A DNA stretch of 64,000 nt from Symbiodinium microadriaticum (GCA_001939145.1 LSRX01000061.1:1215354-1279353), one strand, 5' to 3'; positions 36,340 through 49,022 are shown, numbered from the stretch's first letter. Made by a program: numbers and translations. The notes: generated by a model from the letters alone, not told the origin.

Positions 36340-37830
36340 CAACTACTGCGGAAAGCATCAGCCAAGCCCAGCGACATCATCGCAAGCAGGCGCTTTCCAA
36401 GTTCGTAGCTGACCTGTCTTCGGCTGGGGCAAGCAGAGCGTGTGCAAGTGCAGGTTGCTTCCCAACAAGACTCCCGATTCCAATCATGAGAATCGAGATT
36501 GGCTGCGGTGTTGAGTTTGGGGGGATTTGGACCAGCGAACTCGTAACCACAACCCCCACTGGCTGCGGGCAAGTTGCCGAAGGCCCGGTCCAAGGCGTGC
36601 ACACGAACCTCGACACTCGTCGTTAGCAACAATCAGAAACTTCGGAGGTCAGAAGGTCGGAGCTCTTCCAGGCTCCAACTCGGCCCAAAAAGAGAGTCGC
36701 ACTGCATTTCTTGAACCGGGGGGCGTTCTCCATGGACTCGGCATGCCGCACCTCCGGTCGCTAGGAGAGATCGGAGAGCCATGCAAGCTTTCGCTCTCTC
36801 AAAGGAGCTCTGTTTTTGGCTGCTTTCAGGCCTTTCTGGCCCCGAGGCTCTGACCAGGTACACGGTTTTCAGCTCCTCGGAGGGCTTCACCAGTGGGCTC
36901 CTCGAGCTCGACACGGACCTGAGGACGCCGAAGTGCAGAAGAGAACGGCGTCCCCCTGCAGCCATCGATAAAGCCGCTGGGTGTTCCGCTGACTGCTAGC
37001 ATGCTCCCGCGCGACGAAGATCCGTGAAGATGACGAGCTTCATCGTCACTACGACATGTTGTGTTGACCTCCTTTTCATTTGCCGTACTAGATGGGTCCG
37101 TAGTCGTAGCACTGCCGGAGCAGGGACAGAGAAGAAACCCGAAACAAATCCGGCCTGGCATGGCTCGGGGCGCAGAGCTCCGTGTAACACCCGGGCCCGG
37201 GGTCCATGGCAAGGCACTCGGCGCTTAGCTTCGTACTGCTCTGGGCTGCTTTTGTTGGTGTCTAGAGGGCTTCTTGACTTTGTGAGTTTGGGGCTGTGGG
37301 CTGCTGGTTCAAGTTTGTCGGAGTTCGGTGCAGGCACTGAGGCTGCAGCACATGACTCCTGGGGAACATCACCCCAAGTGGGCCGCTTCGGTGCTCGGCA
37401 AACGTTGTGTATTTCCGAGAAAACTTCCTTGACCCAATCTGTTGAGCCACAAAGAACTTCCCCATAAACGATGGCCTTCATTTTGGCGTCTAGGGCTTTG
37501 TTTCTCGTTACCCAAGACGCTGCTGCTGGTAATTAGTTACACTTTGCGCGGTTGAGACAGATGAATGCCAACTCTCATTGCCAACATGCATTCAATAGCA
37601 CTCGTGGCGAAAAGCAAATACCGAACGCATATAACCGTATAAACCTGTACAATTACTGGCTGATGATGATGATGGTGATGATGATGGTGATGATGACATT
37701 GAAAGATGGAGACCACCCATAGTAGGAGCATATCCACATGGCGGATCCGGTCACCCCAACGCCGAGGGCAACGACTTAGGCCCACCTCGAAGAGGGCATC
37801 GATTTTCTCAAAAAGGTTCTCATCGTCCAT
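36340..37830 (-). CDS. Unrecognised multi-exon gene(s)
   Basis: Four minus-strand blocks in sequence look coding. 37830-37690 follows an acceptor AACCCAG and reads MDDENLFEKIDALFEVGLSR and RRWGDRIRHVDMLLLW. 37481-37360 reads MKAIVYGEVLCGSTDWVKEV and FSEIHNVCRAPKRPTWGD. 36900-36640 reads PSEELKTVYLVRASGPERPE and QEMQCDSLFGPSWSLEELRP. 36620-36480 reads SVEVRVHALDRAFGNLPAAS. A (CAT)n tract at 37655-37700 lies between the first two. No family recognised; they may be one gene or two. Confidence 0.4.
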
Positions 37831-38504
37831 GATCTGGGTTCGAAGATGTGGAAGCTATCAACGCTATGACCTCTTGCTGGGATTGAGATTCATTAGATGC
37901 TGCCTGCAAACTTACTGGGGAAGGTTTGGGTGCAGGGTTTTGGGCTTCGGCTCTGAACGTTGGGAACCGGAATGGAGAGCAGCTGAAACAAAATGCCTCC
38001 GTGTGCAAGCCTCCTTGCGGCCTGATCGAATAGTAATGCTGCTCACGGGGTGGGGGGGGGAAGGTCCGTCAACTTCGCGTTGAGGGGGCATTCTCAACCG
38101 CTTAGACACCCTGCAGCCTCGGCAATGCCACATGGTCCCCATCCTTGGGGACCGGGGCCGGAGCAGAAGACTGAGTGGCGGACCCGGCTGCTGTCAACAC
38201 CGGGCATCAGGAACTCGTCCACGGCCACGTTGTCTCGGCAAGGCTCGGGGCTCGGCAGAGCGGGAACGACAAGAATTGCCCCTGGTGCTACCGAACCAGG
38301 CAGGAGTCCAAGTGGATGGTGGGCAACATGAGCAAGCGGGAGTCAACCAGTGGCAGCAGCCGCCCTGTGGCAGTAAGAAGCGGCAGCAGTAGCATTAGCA
38401 GTAGTCGTCGTGGTAGTCGTAGTCGCAGTCGTAGTCTAGTAGCAGCAGCCGTCACTATCTCCTCGAGGTAGCCTGAACCCTAAATCCTCAACCCTGGGCA
38501 GGCT

Positions 38505-40584
38505 CTAGGCCCTGAGGCTGCTGCTCTGCATAGCGGCCACGAGCTCCAGCTTGGAAATGGAGCCGCTGCCATCCGCATCCTCGCATCGTAGCTTCGTTTG
38601 CGGCATTCGGATGCCGGGTGTAGGGGCTTCAGGGTTCAAGGGTGGGTTTCAGAGCTTTGGGCTTTGGGCCTTTCGGGTTAATGCATATCTCGGGCTTAGT
38701 AAATCTATCCGATCTTGGGCCGATGGCGTCAACCGAATTCTCCAAGTGCCTTTGAATGCTTCAGCAGCTTCGCTGCTGGGGCCCCTGCGATGAGGTTGAA
38801 GATCTCCTGCATACGGTTCCTGAAGGCGTGATTCGCGCGCCCAAAGCCCCGGGCCCCAGCCCTAAACCCTAAATCGAAATCCTGGACCCCGTACCGGGTT
38901 CTCCGAGATTCCTAGATCCAAAGCTCCTGAACCAAAGATCTTCTGCCAATCAACTCCCCAAGCAAATTACCCCAGACGCATCGCGGCAGGGCTGCAGGGC
39001 TGGGTTCCGGGGGTCGAAAACTGCCGGTCATTTGGGGTGTCGAAAACGGAAGAGTCCGAGTAGGAAAGCTGAGGCCAGCCACGACCTGGGCGTCTTGTCG
39101 GTCTTCGCCTGAGGAACACTTCCCCCCGCTTTGGAGACGCTCCGGGATCTGCCCAGCGAAAGCCTTCCGGACATGCTTGCAGAAGGACTCATAGTCGATG
39201 CCCTTCTTGCCGGCCGAGATCTCCTTCAGGGGCCATGATTCAAGCAAGTCGCTCGCCTGACTCAATCTCGCCCCAATCCGCTTGAGAACTCCGCTGCTGC
39301 CAGAAAACCCATGCCCGGGTCTCCACTACAGTCACTAAACCATTAAGGAAGTTTGCCCCTTCCGCCTCGAAGATGCTGTGCAGCTCGTCGAAGCTCTTCT
39401 CATCGCTGAGTAGCGAGTCTCCGTCAATCTCGGGAAACGCAACGCCCAGGACTAGCATGCTACTGGCTGCTACCGGCAGAACGGCAGAACAAAACAGTAA
39501 AATGACCGAAATCCAGCAGCAACATACAAGTGGGATCCACTTGCAAACCCATTTCTGCAGATTGGTCTGGAGCAGGCAAGCTCAAAGGCGTACTATGACA
39601 ACGGCAATTCCACTGGCTACAGTCGGGGTGACAATGGTCTTCAAAGAAAGGATGCCACCGAGGTAGAGCCTCTGTCAGAAATGTCCGAAGCTTCTGGTTC
39701 AGGTATACAAAAAAAACGCCGGCGAACTACGGCGGGATGGAGGATGGGCCCAACCGGCCCCTGGAACTGGTCCCGAAACCGAAACCCTTATTCCTCTCCC
39801 TCCCAGGTCCCCCCACCCCCAGGAGTTGCGCGATGCTCTTGTCTTGGCTCACCGCCTTGGTCGAAGTCTCAGAAGGAGGAGGTTCAGGGGTCGGGGTTTA
39901 GGGTTCAGGGTTCAGGGTTCAGGGAAGGTAGTTCCGGTTTGTGGCTTCTGTTGACAGTTACTTTATAGTTACAATGACGTCATTAGGAACCCCCGAAATA
40001 GTATAGGTAATTAGGTAATTGTTTGATTTTGGTATAATTTCTGAGCTCGGGATGCCTGAAAAGGACCGAAAGGAAGGACCTGGTTGGCTCTCTGGAATGT
40101 TGCAACAAGAAGCCTAGTATAGCTGGTGGCCAGTCAGAAATTGGGCAGAGACTTGGGAGCTAGTTCCCGGAGGCTAAGCCCCCCTGCAGCAATGAGCTCC
40201 AGCTTGGACACCACACCTGGCCGATTGCGTTGAATTGCACCCTAAACCCTAAACCCGAAACCTAAACCCTAAAGCCCTAAAGCTTCGTTTCAGACTGCTG
40301 ATTCGCATGGTCTAGTTCAGGACTTACGCTGTCTGAAGTGTGCATTTATGTTTGCCCATGTTCGGTGACATCGTACAGACATGCGCCAGGAAAGATAACA
40401 TGTTAGCACATGCCGATGTATGCAGCGGATCTGAGATTCAGTCATGATAGAAGGAGAGAATGAAAAATCCCAAAACACCCCCAAAAAGCTACGTAGATTC
40501 TTAGATCCTCAAAAACCATGAGGTGCTCGCCGTTGGAGTTCTTGTCCAGCTTGGCGTAGATGGACCTCAGCTCCAGGTCGGAGA
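38505..40584 (-). CDS. EF-hand calcium-binding protein, multi-exon
   Basis: Six exons can be joined: 40584-40531, 40216-~40190, 39428-39366, 39223-39164, 38819-38789 and 38579-38505 (stop TAG). The first junction gives a complete 12-residue EF loop, DKNSNGVVSKLE, split between two exons by a GC-AG intron (donor GCGAGC). The last exon carries a second canonical loop, DADGSGSISKLE, preceded across another GC-AG intron by the helix NRMQEIFNLI. Between them are SLLSDEKSFDELHSIFE and EISAGKKGIDYESFCKHVRK, again with GC donors. Paired EF-hands bind calcium; the target is unknown. The 5' end was not found; upstream lies a CAT repeat. The phase of the 38819-38789 exon is the least certain. Confidence 0.85.
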
Positions 40585-40649
40585 CTGCCGGGTCCGCTTC
40601 CTGGCAACTTGGGCTGCGCAAACAGCTTCGGGAACTACAGTCATCCTTC

Positions 40650-40668
40650 ATCATCACACTCACCATCC

Positions 40669-40707
<39 letters not shown>

Positions 40708-40890
40708 GTCACCGTCATTCTGGCGACCATGGTCATCATCATCGTGATTACCGTCATCATCATCATCATCATCATCGCCACCATCATTATCATCACCATC
40801 ACCATCATCATCACCATCACCATCATCATCAGTAGGAGCATCGCCATCATTGTTACCATCACCATGGTCATCATCATCATCATCATGAGA
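40650..40890. repeat. (CAT)n imperfect microsatellite
   Basis: CATCAT and CACCATCAT triplets. It lies just upstream of the first EF-hand exon found. The poly-His, poly-Asp, poly-Met and poly-Ile ORFs are spurious. Confidence 0.95.
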
Positions 40891-41169
40891 ATAAGAACAC
40901 CCAGGATTGCAGCAAAATTGACAATGAATCAATGGTGGACATAAAAATAGCGGCGACAACAAAAGAAGCTGGTCGAGGCGGTTTTTAAATTCCGATACGA
41001 GAACACCAGGCGGCGATACCATGTCTCTTGTCTACATAGGTTATGTACCCGCATGTTAAAAAATCTCGAGAAATTAACGGATTGTCAATCTAAGTATATA
41101 TGTAACCGGACACACCTAGCTCTTAAATGCCCAGATGTAAGCCTGCATGCATGGATGCATGGGTATGAA

Positions 41170-41720
41170 TGCAAGTGGTGTGTGTGTGTGTGTGTTTGTT
41201 TTGTGTGTGTGTGTGTGGGTGCATGCGTGCCTGAATGTGTACGTACGTACGTGTACGTGAGGATGCATGAATGGATGCTGGGTTAGGGGTTGGGGCAGGG
41301 GTATGGGTGACGGGTAGGGGGATGCCTTTGGCTAGTGGTAGAGGCAGACTTGTTGTTGGAACAGGAAGGTATTTAAGACTTGTTGTTGGAACAGGAAGGT
41401 ATTTAGGTATCGGGAGGTATGAATGTATGCATGTGTGTATATATATATATATACATATGTATAGATGTGTGTATATACATATATATACATATATATATAT
41501 ATATATGCATAGGGATACAGACCAGAAGCATGAAAAAATATAAATGCGCACGGATGTATCGTACATGCATATATATATATATATATAGATACATACATAC
41601 ATACATACATACATACATACATACATACATACATACACACACACACATACATGCATACATACATACATACATACATACATGCATACATGCATATATATAT
41701 ATATACATACATATGTACGT
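41170..41720. repeat. (GT)n, 30-bp duplication, (TA)n and (CATA)n compound repeat
   Basis: A GT run at 41177-41220 is followed by a 30-bp unit starting GACTTGTTGTTGGAACAGGA, repeated at 41347-41376 and 41377-41406. TATA tracts (41440-41505, 41570-41590) and (CATA)n (41590-41700) follow. No gene content. Confidence 0.9.
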
Positions 41721-42489
41721 TTGCATTGTAAGTTTTCTGCTGATGTCGCTTTCATGAGATGCAAGACTTAAAGAGGTTAAGGAGGTTAAGTCTCCGGGAT
41801 CAGACGAAAGCCAACCAAAACTCCAAGACGAGTCCATTCAGTGACAACCCAGCGCACCCCAATCCATCGCACCTCCTCCGTGTACTGCTCATAGCTGGCA
41901 TTGCCCTGCAGCAGGCAGCTTTGGGCCCTAAGGCTGGCTGCCGATCACTTCCGTCAACAGCTTCTGAGGAACGCACGAAGGAGACTCCGCTTCGGAAGTC
42001 GACCTTTGCTGTACCCAGGCATCGCAGCAATCATGGAACGCGATATCCTGTGGCCAAAGGCCAAAAAATTTCAGAGTAAAGCCCAAACTGTGCTAAAGCC
42101 CTCAAAAGACTCGCGAAAACCCTTCGGTCAGTCCTGGGGCCCGGGCGTCCGGAGGAGGTGCTGCACGGGGGCCTCTGGAGCTCTTTGAGTCTCTCCAAAC
42201 CTTTTGAAGCAGACCCTATTTAGGGTTTTTTAGGATTTCGGAACCCTTGAAGCCGATTCAAGCACTTCTGGAAACAAAAGCCTGCAGAGCTCCCTTCTCG
42301 ACAAGCATATTCAGCCAGCCGAAGCAAGGAAGGATCTACGGCTCAGCCAATGGATCCGAGCTTTCACAACGGAGGATAACGAATCTGCATTTTTTCATCC
42401 TCGAGCCAGGGCTGCTGGTAAAAACGAAGTCACGCAATACAGGGGCCCAAATGAGTCACGATGGCATTCCCCGATGACCCCTATTCCTA

Positions 42490-43494
42490 GATACTGTAAA
42501 CTCCTTTGGGCTCATGTATACTGGATTCAGGCATTGCAAGACTAAAACATGTCGTAGACCTCCTTTGCCCATGCCAATAGGACGCAGGCGGCCGCAGGTC
42601 TAAAGAGCAGAGGCAGCCTACTGAAGCACCTGTCTGATTGAATTCCAATTGGCACGCCGCACAACGAAGTGTCAATGCCGTTACTGCATCATGCAAGAGC
42701 ACCAGTAAGAACATGCTGTTTCTCATGGCGAGGGCTTCTGTATGCCTCTGAAACAGTTCCATGGACTCGAGAGGCAAAATCGAGATGTAAGGTAAAGGCC
42801 ATATTCTGGCTTCCACCGTGAACTTCGAGCTCTGAGGCACGAAAACAGCCAGACACGCATCCGCGTCGAGCTGCTTGAGAAATTCACGTCATGACAGGCT
42901 ATTAACTGCATCGCTGAAGAAGTTGTGTTCCAACTCCTCCATGGCACGATGAAAAAAGGACCTGGTGTTGTGCTCCCAGGATTCCCAGGCACAGCAGATC
43001 CGAAGAATTCCGAAGCTTTTCCGAGGCGATGGCGGTGCCTGCGCTGGTTTTAAACCACTACTGCTCGAATCCAATCGGGGGCCCTCATCTCGGTTCACAC
43101 AGGTTGCCAAGTCTCGACCTTTGCTGTCCTTGCAAGTCGGGTCGGCCCCAAACTGGAGCAGGAGTTTCACCATGGGCCAGTCCTGGTTCTGAACTGCTTG
43201 GTGCAGCGGGTACGTGCGTCGAAACCCAAATGCACGCTTCTTCGGCATGTTCAGGCGCAGATCCTCGCGGCAGCAATTGAAGCCGTGCTTCTTCAAGAAG
43301 TCCAAGACGTCGGCCTTTGAGTCCACCAACTGCGATCTCTCCAAGCGGCGAAGTCTGCTGTCTCGATGCCGCTTCGCTGCTTCGCGTGCAGCGGCCACCG
43401 CCACCTCCCCGAAGCAGCTTCTGAACTCGTCCTCTGCCTCGAGTTTGAAGCGGCCGGCGGTCTTCTGAAAGACGAGACTTGAGGTGAGAGCCAT
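42490..43494 (-). CDS. Ankyrin-repeat protein, multi-exon
   Basis: The first exon (43494-43108) starts MALTSSLVFQKTAG. After a basic helical part it has SKADVLDFLKKHGFN and then an ankyrin repeat, YPLHQAVQNQDWPMVKLLLQ and FGADPTCKDSKGRDL (about 43218-43108), with the usual PLH and LLL-x-x-GADP positions. The frame can end at a GC donor after RDL. Downstream blocks in the same order include NTRSFFHRAMEELEHNFF (42990-42905) and, after an acceptor CTCAAGCAG, LDADACLAVFVPQSSKFTVE, LPYISILPLESMELFQRH and RNSMFLLVLLHDAVTALTL (42868-42640). One visible repeat is fewer than usual, so others may be on missed exons. It is a likely protein-interaction protein of unknown partner. Confidence 0.75.
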
Positions 43495-43559
43495 AAGGTC
43501 CAGTGCTCTGAAGCTATCACTTCAGAGGATGAGATGAGGATGAGAGGAACAGCTGCGAC

Positions 43560-43860
43560 TGGACACACTGACGCAGCCTGCGGTGCCCAGGCAGAGAAGC
43601 GCTTCGCTTGCCACTTCTCAGCAAGAACCCTTCTGACAACAAGTTCACTAAAGCGACGCGATCGATGGTCTTATCGCAGACTGGACTGCCGAGGGCCTGC
43701 CCGCCTGCCTGCCTCGGATGTAAGCTTATCAAACCAGCACAGCGTGGGCTCCCGACATGAAACGCCATGCCCACTACGGCCACCCCCATTAGCCTCTGAA
43801 ACGTCAAGCTGCTTGGGCTTGGGAAGCTTATGTGGAGAAACATCCGCTTCGTGATTCTGA
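43560..43860 (-). CDS. Unrecognised exon-like block
   Basis: The minus-strand frame reads FQRLMGVAVVGMAFHVGSPR and later KTIDRVALVNLLSEGFLLRS. Coding-like in composition; no motif or splice partner established. Confidence 0.3.
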
Positions 43861-45019
43861 GGAAACCCGAGGCCTGCAAACACCTCTCAAAGAGGCCAAA
43901 GCCTCTTTCTCCCCGTTTCCGAAGAACTCCTGAAACCCTACACCCCTGAAAGCCACTCAAACCCTGAAATTCGGGGAGCCTGTTCTCGCCATGAGCGGCA
44001 GCCCCGGCGAGGTGGGCGACGTCACTCCTGGGGAGCTGCTCCTGTCCGGCACCGAGGGGGAGAATGGGTTTAGGCCTGGCAAGGTCTCTAGCGATACCGG
44101 TCCAAGGATTCGTCATTTAGGCGGTGTAGGGGATGAGGGTTTCGGGCTTAGGGGGAAGAAACTTTGGTTGAAAGCTCGGGATTTAAAACGTTTAAGGATT
44201 TCGGATTTCACAGGGCTCTCAGGAGTTTAGGCTTAGGGTTCATGGATGTAAGGCTTGAGGGCGCTAAGGGTTAAGGGCGAATGCCTTCTTTTAAGGATCA
44301 GGGTTGAGAGGTCTCGAGATCTCCCACCTATCTCGCGAGGAGCCCGTCTTTGGCAAAGGGACCTCGCTTGGGCGCGCGATGCAAACTTCGACGTGCCCTC
44401 TTTGTGTGCTTGCGGCCTGCCTGACGATATCAAAACGGCCCTGCCAAGGATCAAAAGCTACTCCTAAAAATCAGCCCCACAGTCTCCCGTGCTTGCTCTG
44501 GGCTTGCTCCCGGCACGGCGAGAGGTCTTAAGCCCGCGACGCCAAGCTGGGGCGAGGCCGCCCGGTACCTTCCAGCATAGAAACTCCCGACCTTCTACCT
44601 AAGAACTCCGTAACTGTCGGCCCCTCTTACCCGCACTGCGTCGCTACTACGCTGCTGCAAGGACACACGTATCGACTTATCGCTTCATACAGCATGCACA
44701 ACACAGAGGTTACCTCCGAAGTTCTTTGGGCCCGGGCGGCTGGGCCAGGGTCTGTGGCCCTCGGTAGACCTCTGCGGCGGGCTACAAGGCCGCTGCGTGT
44801 TTTTGCTAACGGCGCCTTCTGGGAAAAGCTGGGGAGAAAAGGGAAAAGACACAGGGAGGGATCGCATGGCTGGGCTCCAGGCATGCCCACCCACCCTGGC
44901 TGGAGAGCCAGGCCGAAGGGTCGTGGCGGGGCGCTCAAAACCAGAGGCAAAAAAACTCTCCTTTTTCCCACACCCCATGGGGGAACCCTTTGAACCTGTC
45001 AGAACGGATCCCGAACGGA

Positions 45020-46140
45020 GATGATGGCAGGATGTACCATGCTGATGCTGAACTTGAAGCCTCCAGAAAGCATCTCGACCAGGGCTGAAGGTTCGGGGCT
45101 CCGTGGCTGCAGGATTTCAGCATCGCAAACGTCGGGGGCCTCTGGTCGACAAGCCCAACCCCGCAAAACAGAAACTCTAAGACTCCAAAGCCTCAAAGCC
45201 TCAGAAGCCGGAGAAAGCAAAAAGCCGGGCTCGCGCGAAGTGGCTCGCCGGCGCCCCGTAGCCTGCGACGTTTTCTCCAAGCGGCTCCAGGGGGGCCCTG
45301 AAGACTTCCTGTTTTTCGGGGGCCCTGAAGAGCTCTTGCATCGGAGAGTCTAGGGCCCCCCAAAAACGGATGCATGAAGTAGGTAGGTACCCCCTTCGAC
45401 CTATATCAGTATGCCAGGGGCTGCAGCCTCCCTGGGAGAAGCGAAGGAGATCGGGGTGTAAGTAGAGCCTCTGTCTGGGTGGTTTTGGGGGCCTCCAGCC
45501 TCAACTTTGCAATCTCTCTTCGGTAGTTCAAAATCTTCCGATTTCTTTGACTCCTTGCGCAGGAGGGGTAAAAAAGCGCCACGCCTGGCTGCATGGCGGC
45601 CATGATGAAATCGCTTCCAATGGCCGAAAGCACTAAAGAGTTCAGGTTGTAGTTCTGCTTCACAGCTGGCACGCACGAAAGGTTTCAATCTACAGTGGGG
45701 CTGAGGCTTCCGTGGGTTTCGTGACGTTTTCAAGGCTGCAACATGCAAGGTGCAAGGTATTGCAAGGTGCGCTTGGGCTCATTCGCTGACACGGCTTCGA
45801 TGGCTCGAGGTGCGATGCCCTTCTGGAAATCTTGCAAAAAAACGAACCCCAACATCAACCCGTCATATGTCTCCAGCAATGCAGCATTCTCCAGACTCCA
45901 GGCAGCAAGTTCCAGTTTTCCCGCGGGCCGAACCCCTCCCCCGGAAGAAGGAACGAACTGCTGTGCCTTTCTCCTGTCTTCGCCGGACCGAGCTCAGAGT
46001 TCCCGCACCAGTGGAGCTCGCATGTTTCATGTGCATCCGCCGGCTTTCCGGAAGATACTTTAAGGAAGGGCTTTCCGGAAGAGCCCCGATAATTCCGATC
46101 TCCGATCTTCGATGGGTGTCCTTCTGTAGGGCACCCATCA
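45020..46140 (-). CDS. Unrecognised exon-like blocks
   Basis: Minus-strand blocks at 46060-45960 (LPESRRMHMKHASSTGAGTL), 45670-45565 (VKQNYNLNSLVLSAIGSDFI, MAAMQPGVALF) and 45090-45010 (ALVEMLSGGFKFSISMVHPA) look coding. They may be exons of one gene transcribed toward lower coordinates. No domain is recognised. Confidence 0.35.
46110..46138. repeat. Inverted repeat, 11-bp arms
   Basis: GATGGGTGTCC and GGGCACCCATC are complementary except for one position and are separated by seven bases. Flanking bases extend the symmetry slightly. It lies among the minus-strand exon-like blocks. Confidence 0.8.
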
Positions 46141-46584
46141 AAGGCTGACAGACCGCGTGTGGCGCATGGAGGGGGCTCCTAGCTTTAGCTTGGCCAGCCT
46201 GGCCCTACAAGCCACCGCAGCGCACTTCGTGTCACTGCCTCCTGGTATCGTCAGCAGAGTCTCAAAACTTCAAAACGACGTATAAACCCCGTCAAGAAAG
46301 GCTGACGGCCTGGACGGGACTCGGGAAGGGAGCAAGCAATCCCTGCTACACCATCCCCCAAAAACAAACAGCTGGTGCATCTGCTTGCGGGCATGCCCTT
46401 GAGGTCGTACTCATAGCATACTATAGTATAGACTAGCAAAAAGAACTACGATGGTAAACTACACAACTACATACAGTCTGCTTTGAATAATACCTTTTAA
46501 ACAGACCACAGACTCGGCCGCTTACAGTGGCCCAGCTGCATTCCTGCCGATCGCGGCTCTCCGGAGCTGTCTGACCAGCATCGC

Positions 46585-46680
46585 ACCAGGGTTTAGGAAT
46601 TTAGGGTTTGGGGTTCAGGAATTTAGGATTTAGGGTTTCGGAGTTTATCGGAGTTTAGGAGTTTAGGAGTTTAGGGTTGA
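46585..46680. repeat. TTTAGG-type degenerate repeat
   Basis: GGTTTAGG, GAATTTAGG, GGAGTTTAGG and similar units, related to the telomere heptamer but degenerate. Confidence 0.75.
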
Positions 46681-47157
46681 GGCTTCTGCTTTCTAGCTTA
46701 AGCCGGCTGAGACGGCATCCAATCGGCCGCGATGGCTCATGCATCGCCGACTCCGTCCTTGCAGACGAAGAGTCGAATTCCGACTCTCAAAGCAGTGGCC
46801 GGGCTGCAGGAAGTTGCCCCGAAAACAAGACCCCAAAGCTGAGCCTGGAGCCAACTTAAAGGAACTGAACCCTCCGAAGCCACACCTTGACCTATAGAAC
46901 ACCCCCTGCTCAGAAGGGACTCAGCACACTGCAGCGACTGGGCTTATGCCTCGGTGCACATTTGTACATTGGGTTACTGTCCCCATGCAGTAACGGGCCA
47001 TAATCGGGGTAGAATTAGGGGCCCCCGGAAAGGCAACTTCTCTTGTTTCAGGGCTCACGAATGAGGGGTCTCAGGTTTACGTTGAGAGGTTCAAGAGCGG
47101 TACTATGCGGTACTTTTGCTGAAAAACTGTGCTTATTTGGCCTTCAGGGATTAGAAT

Positions 47158-47159
47158 AT

Positions 47160-47192
<33 letters not shown>
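47158..47192. repeat. (TA)n microsatellite
   Basis: Uninterrupted TA repeat flanked by unique sequence. Confidence 0.9.
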
Positions 47193-47193
<1 letters not shown>

Positions 47194-48250
47194 ATCCTGC
47201 ATGCGCATCTGCGTAGGTGCGCACGGCGGTTCTGCTGCATCTTGGACTCTAATCACGATCTTTCCAGGCCCGCTCGGGCACAGTCCGCCGGATACACCCA
47301 ACTCGTTGCAAAATCCACTATACGTGGCACTTCCTGCTCCCGCCTCTTACAGCTCCAATTCGCTACAGTCTCAACAAGGCCACACCCGAAGCAAAGCTGA
47401 AAAGAAGCGCATGAGGTGATTCCATAGCGGACTCCGCAAAGATGCCTACTGTTTGATAATACCTGCGTCCTGGTGATGATGATCCCCGCTCCAGGAAGTA
47501 GGAATCCGACCACCAGCCTCCTCCAGTCCCGGAGCCTGCGACCAGTGGGAATAGGATGGGTTGATTCTGGGGGTTTAGAATTGAGGGTTCAGGGTGATTT
47601 CAGCTTTGCTTCAAGGGCTTGGGATTGAGAGGCTCAAACGGCGGTCACGGCATTTGACTCGGCAAGGCCTGCCGGCTTCGAACCAAGTAAGGGGAACTTG
47701 CATCCATGGCTACATACTGAAGCAGCCGGCTGCAAAGACAAACAATCCGAATGCATTCAATCCTGAAAATCTTTGAGACTCAACGGGCGAGGATGGACCT
47801 GCTACCTACGGATCACATTCACCAAAAGAAAATCACTGTGGCTGTTGACTCGCTGCATTCAATGTCAGCCCTGAACATCGCAAAGTTCTATCCATCTACT
47901 GACGCCATACATACAAGCGACAGCCGCCTCAAAGCCGAATAGCTACGAATCTGCCACCCACGCGCGAACACGCATCATGAGCGGGAGTTGGGGCCGCCCG
48001 GTCTTGCCTAAACATAAGGTGACTAATTCAAAAGGAAACGCTGCGCAGTTTACTCTCAACATGATCGGAATGGTCCACTAGGCTTACGTAAAATACCAAG
48101 ATCATGAGCACCAGCTTCACGATGAAGGCCACACCACCCGAGCTTCGTCGGCTTGCTGTGGTTCAAGGCTCTTGCCAAGTTGATCTGCAGTACCGCCCAA
48201 CCCAAGTATCAGGTCGAAAGGCCACCCAACCCGAGCATCAGGAGGGTGAG

Positions 48251-48583
48251 CTAAGAAGGTTCCTTGGTCAGATCACCTTTCCCAAGCATCATAAGCATCA
48301 GCTGAGCGGGCGGCTTGCAATCAACCCGGGCATCATGAGCATCAGCTGAAAGGTTTCCTTGGTCAGGTTGGTGGAAAAGGCCACCCATCCCGAGCATCAT
48401 CAGCATCAGCTTCACGGGTGACTTGCACTCATTGCGCTCATTATGAGCATAAGTTGAATGGATTTCCTGGTGGAAATGGCCGCCCATCCCGAGCATCATA
48501 AGCTTCAGCTGCGCCGGCTGCTTGCACTCAACCCGATCACCAACAGCATCCATTGGAAACATCACCTGGTCGGCAAGGCCCAA
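48251..48583 (-). CDS. Tandem-repeat protein segment
   Basis: One minus-strand frame holds three copies of a 33-36 residue unit. The cores read ECKQPAQLKLMMLGMGG, ECKSPVKLMLMMLGMGG and DCKPPAQLMLMMLGKGD. The frame stays open through units of 99 and 108 bases, so length changes have kept the frame, which argues for translation. On the DNA level it is a minisatellite that reaches to about 48105 with more degenerate copies. No known repeat family is recognised. Confidence 0.4.
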   Translation of the reverse strand: MGLADQVMFPMDAVGDRVECKQPAQLKLMMLGMGGHFHQEIHSTYAHNERNECKSPVKLMLMMLGMGGLFHQPDQGNLSADAHDARVDCKPPAQLMLMMLGKGDLTKEPS

Positions 48584-48959
48584 AGCCGAGCAATGGCAGT
48601 ATCATGAGCTCTGCACGGGGGTTTTGCCGAGTACCCCAGAAAAATGAGTCATTGCGACCGTCGCTGGTGCGATGCATGGCAAGTGAGCAACAAAAACTGG
48701 CAACGACTGAAACGACTCACAACTAAAGAGTATGAACTGTCAACAGCTTCCTTCACACCGGTCCCACGCACATGTCACAGACTGAAATGGCCACCGGCCT
48801 CTTCTGAGCAGGAAGACAAAGCACTGTAGAACGACCTGCAAGGAAAGCAACCATTCCACAACCGACATCCAAACTCATCCTTGACGAAAGTCGCTGATCT
48901 TGGCTCCCGGACAGCTGGCTCTTCACCGAATCATCCCCCATACGAGGTACCTCGGCTGC

Positions 48960-49022
48960 GAAAGGCACACATTTCAATCTTGGGTTCAGATCACACGCGG
49001 CTTTCGATTGCGATGCATTCAC
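48960..49022 (-). CDS. Possible small exon
   Basis: The frame reads MNASQSKAACDLNPRLKCVP and continues in charged sequence. Weak support; no partner exon. Confidence 0.2.
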
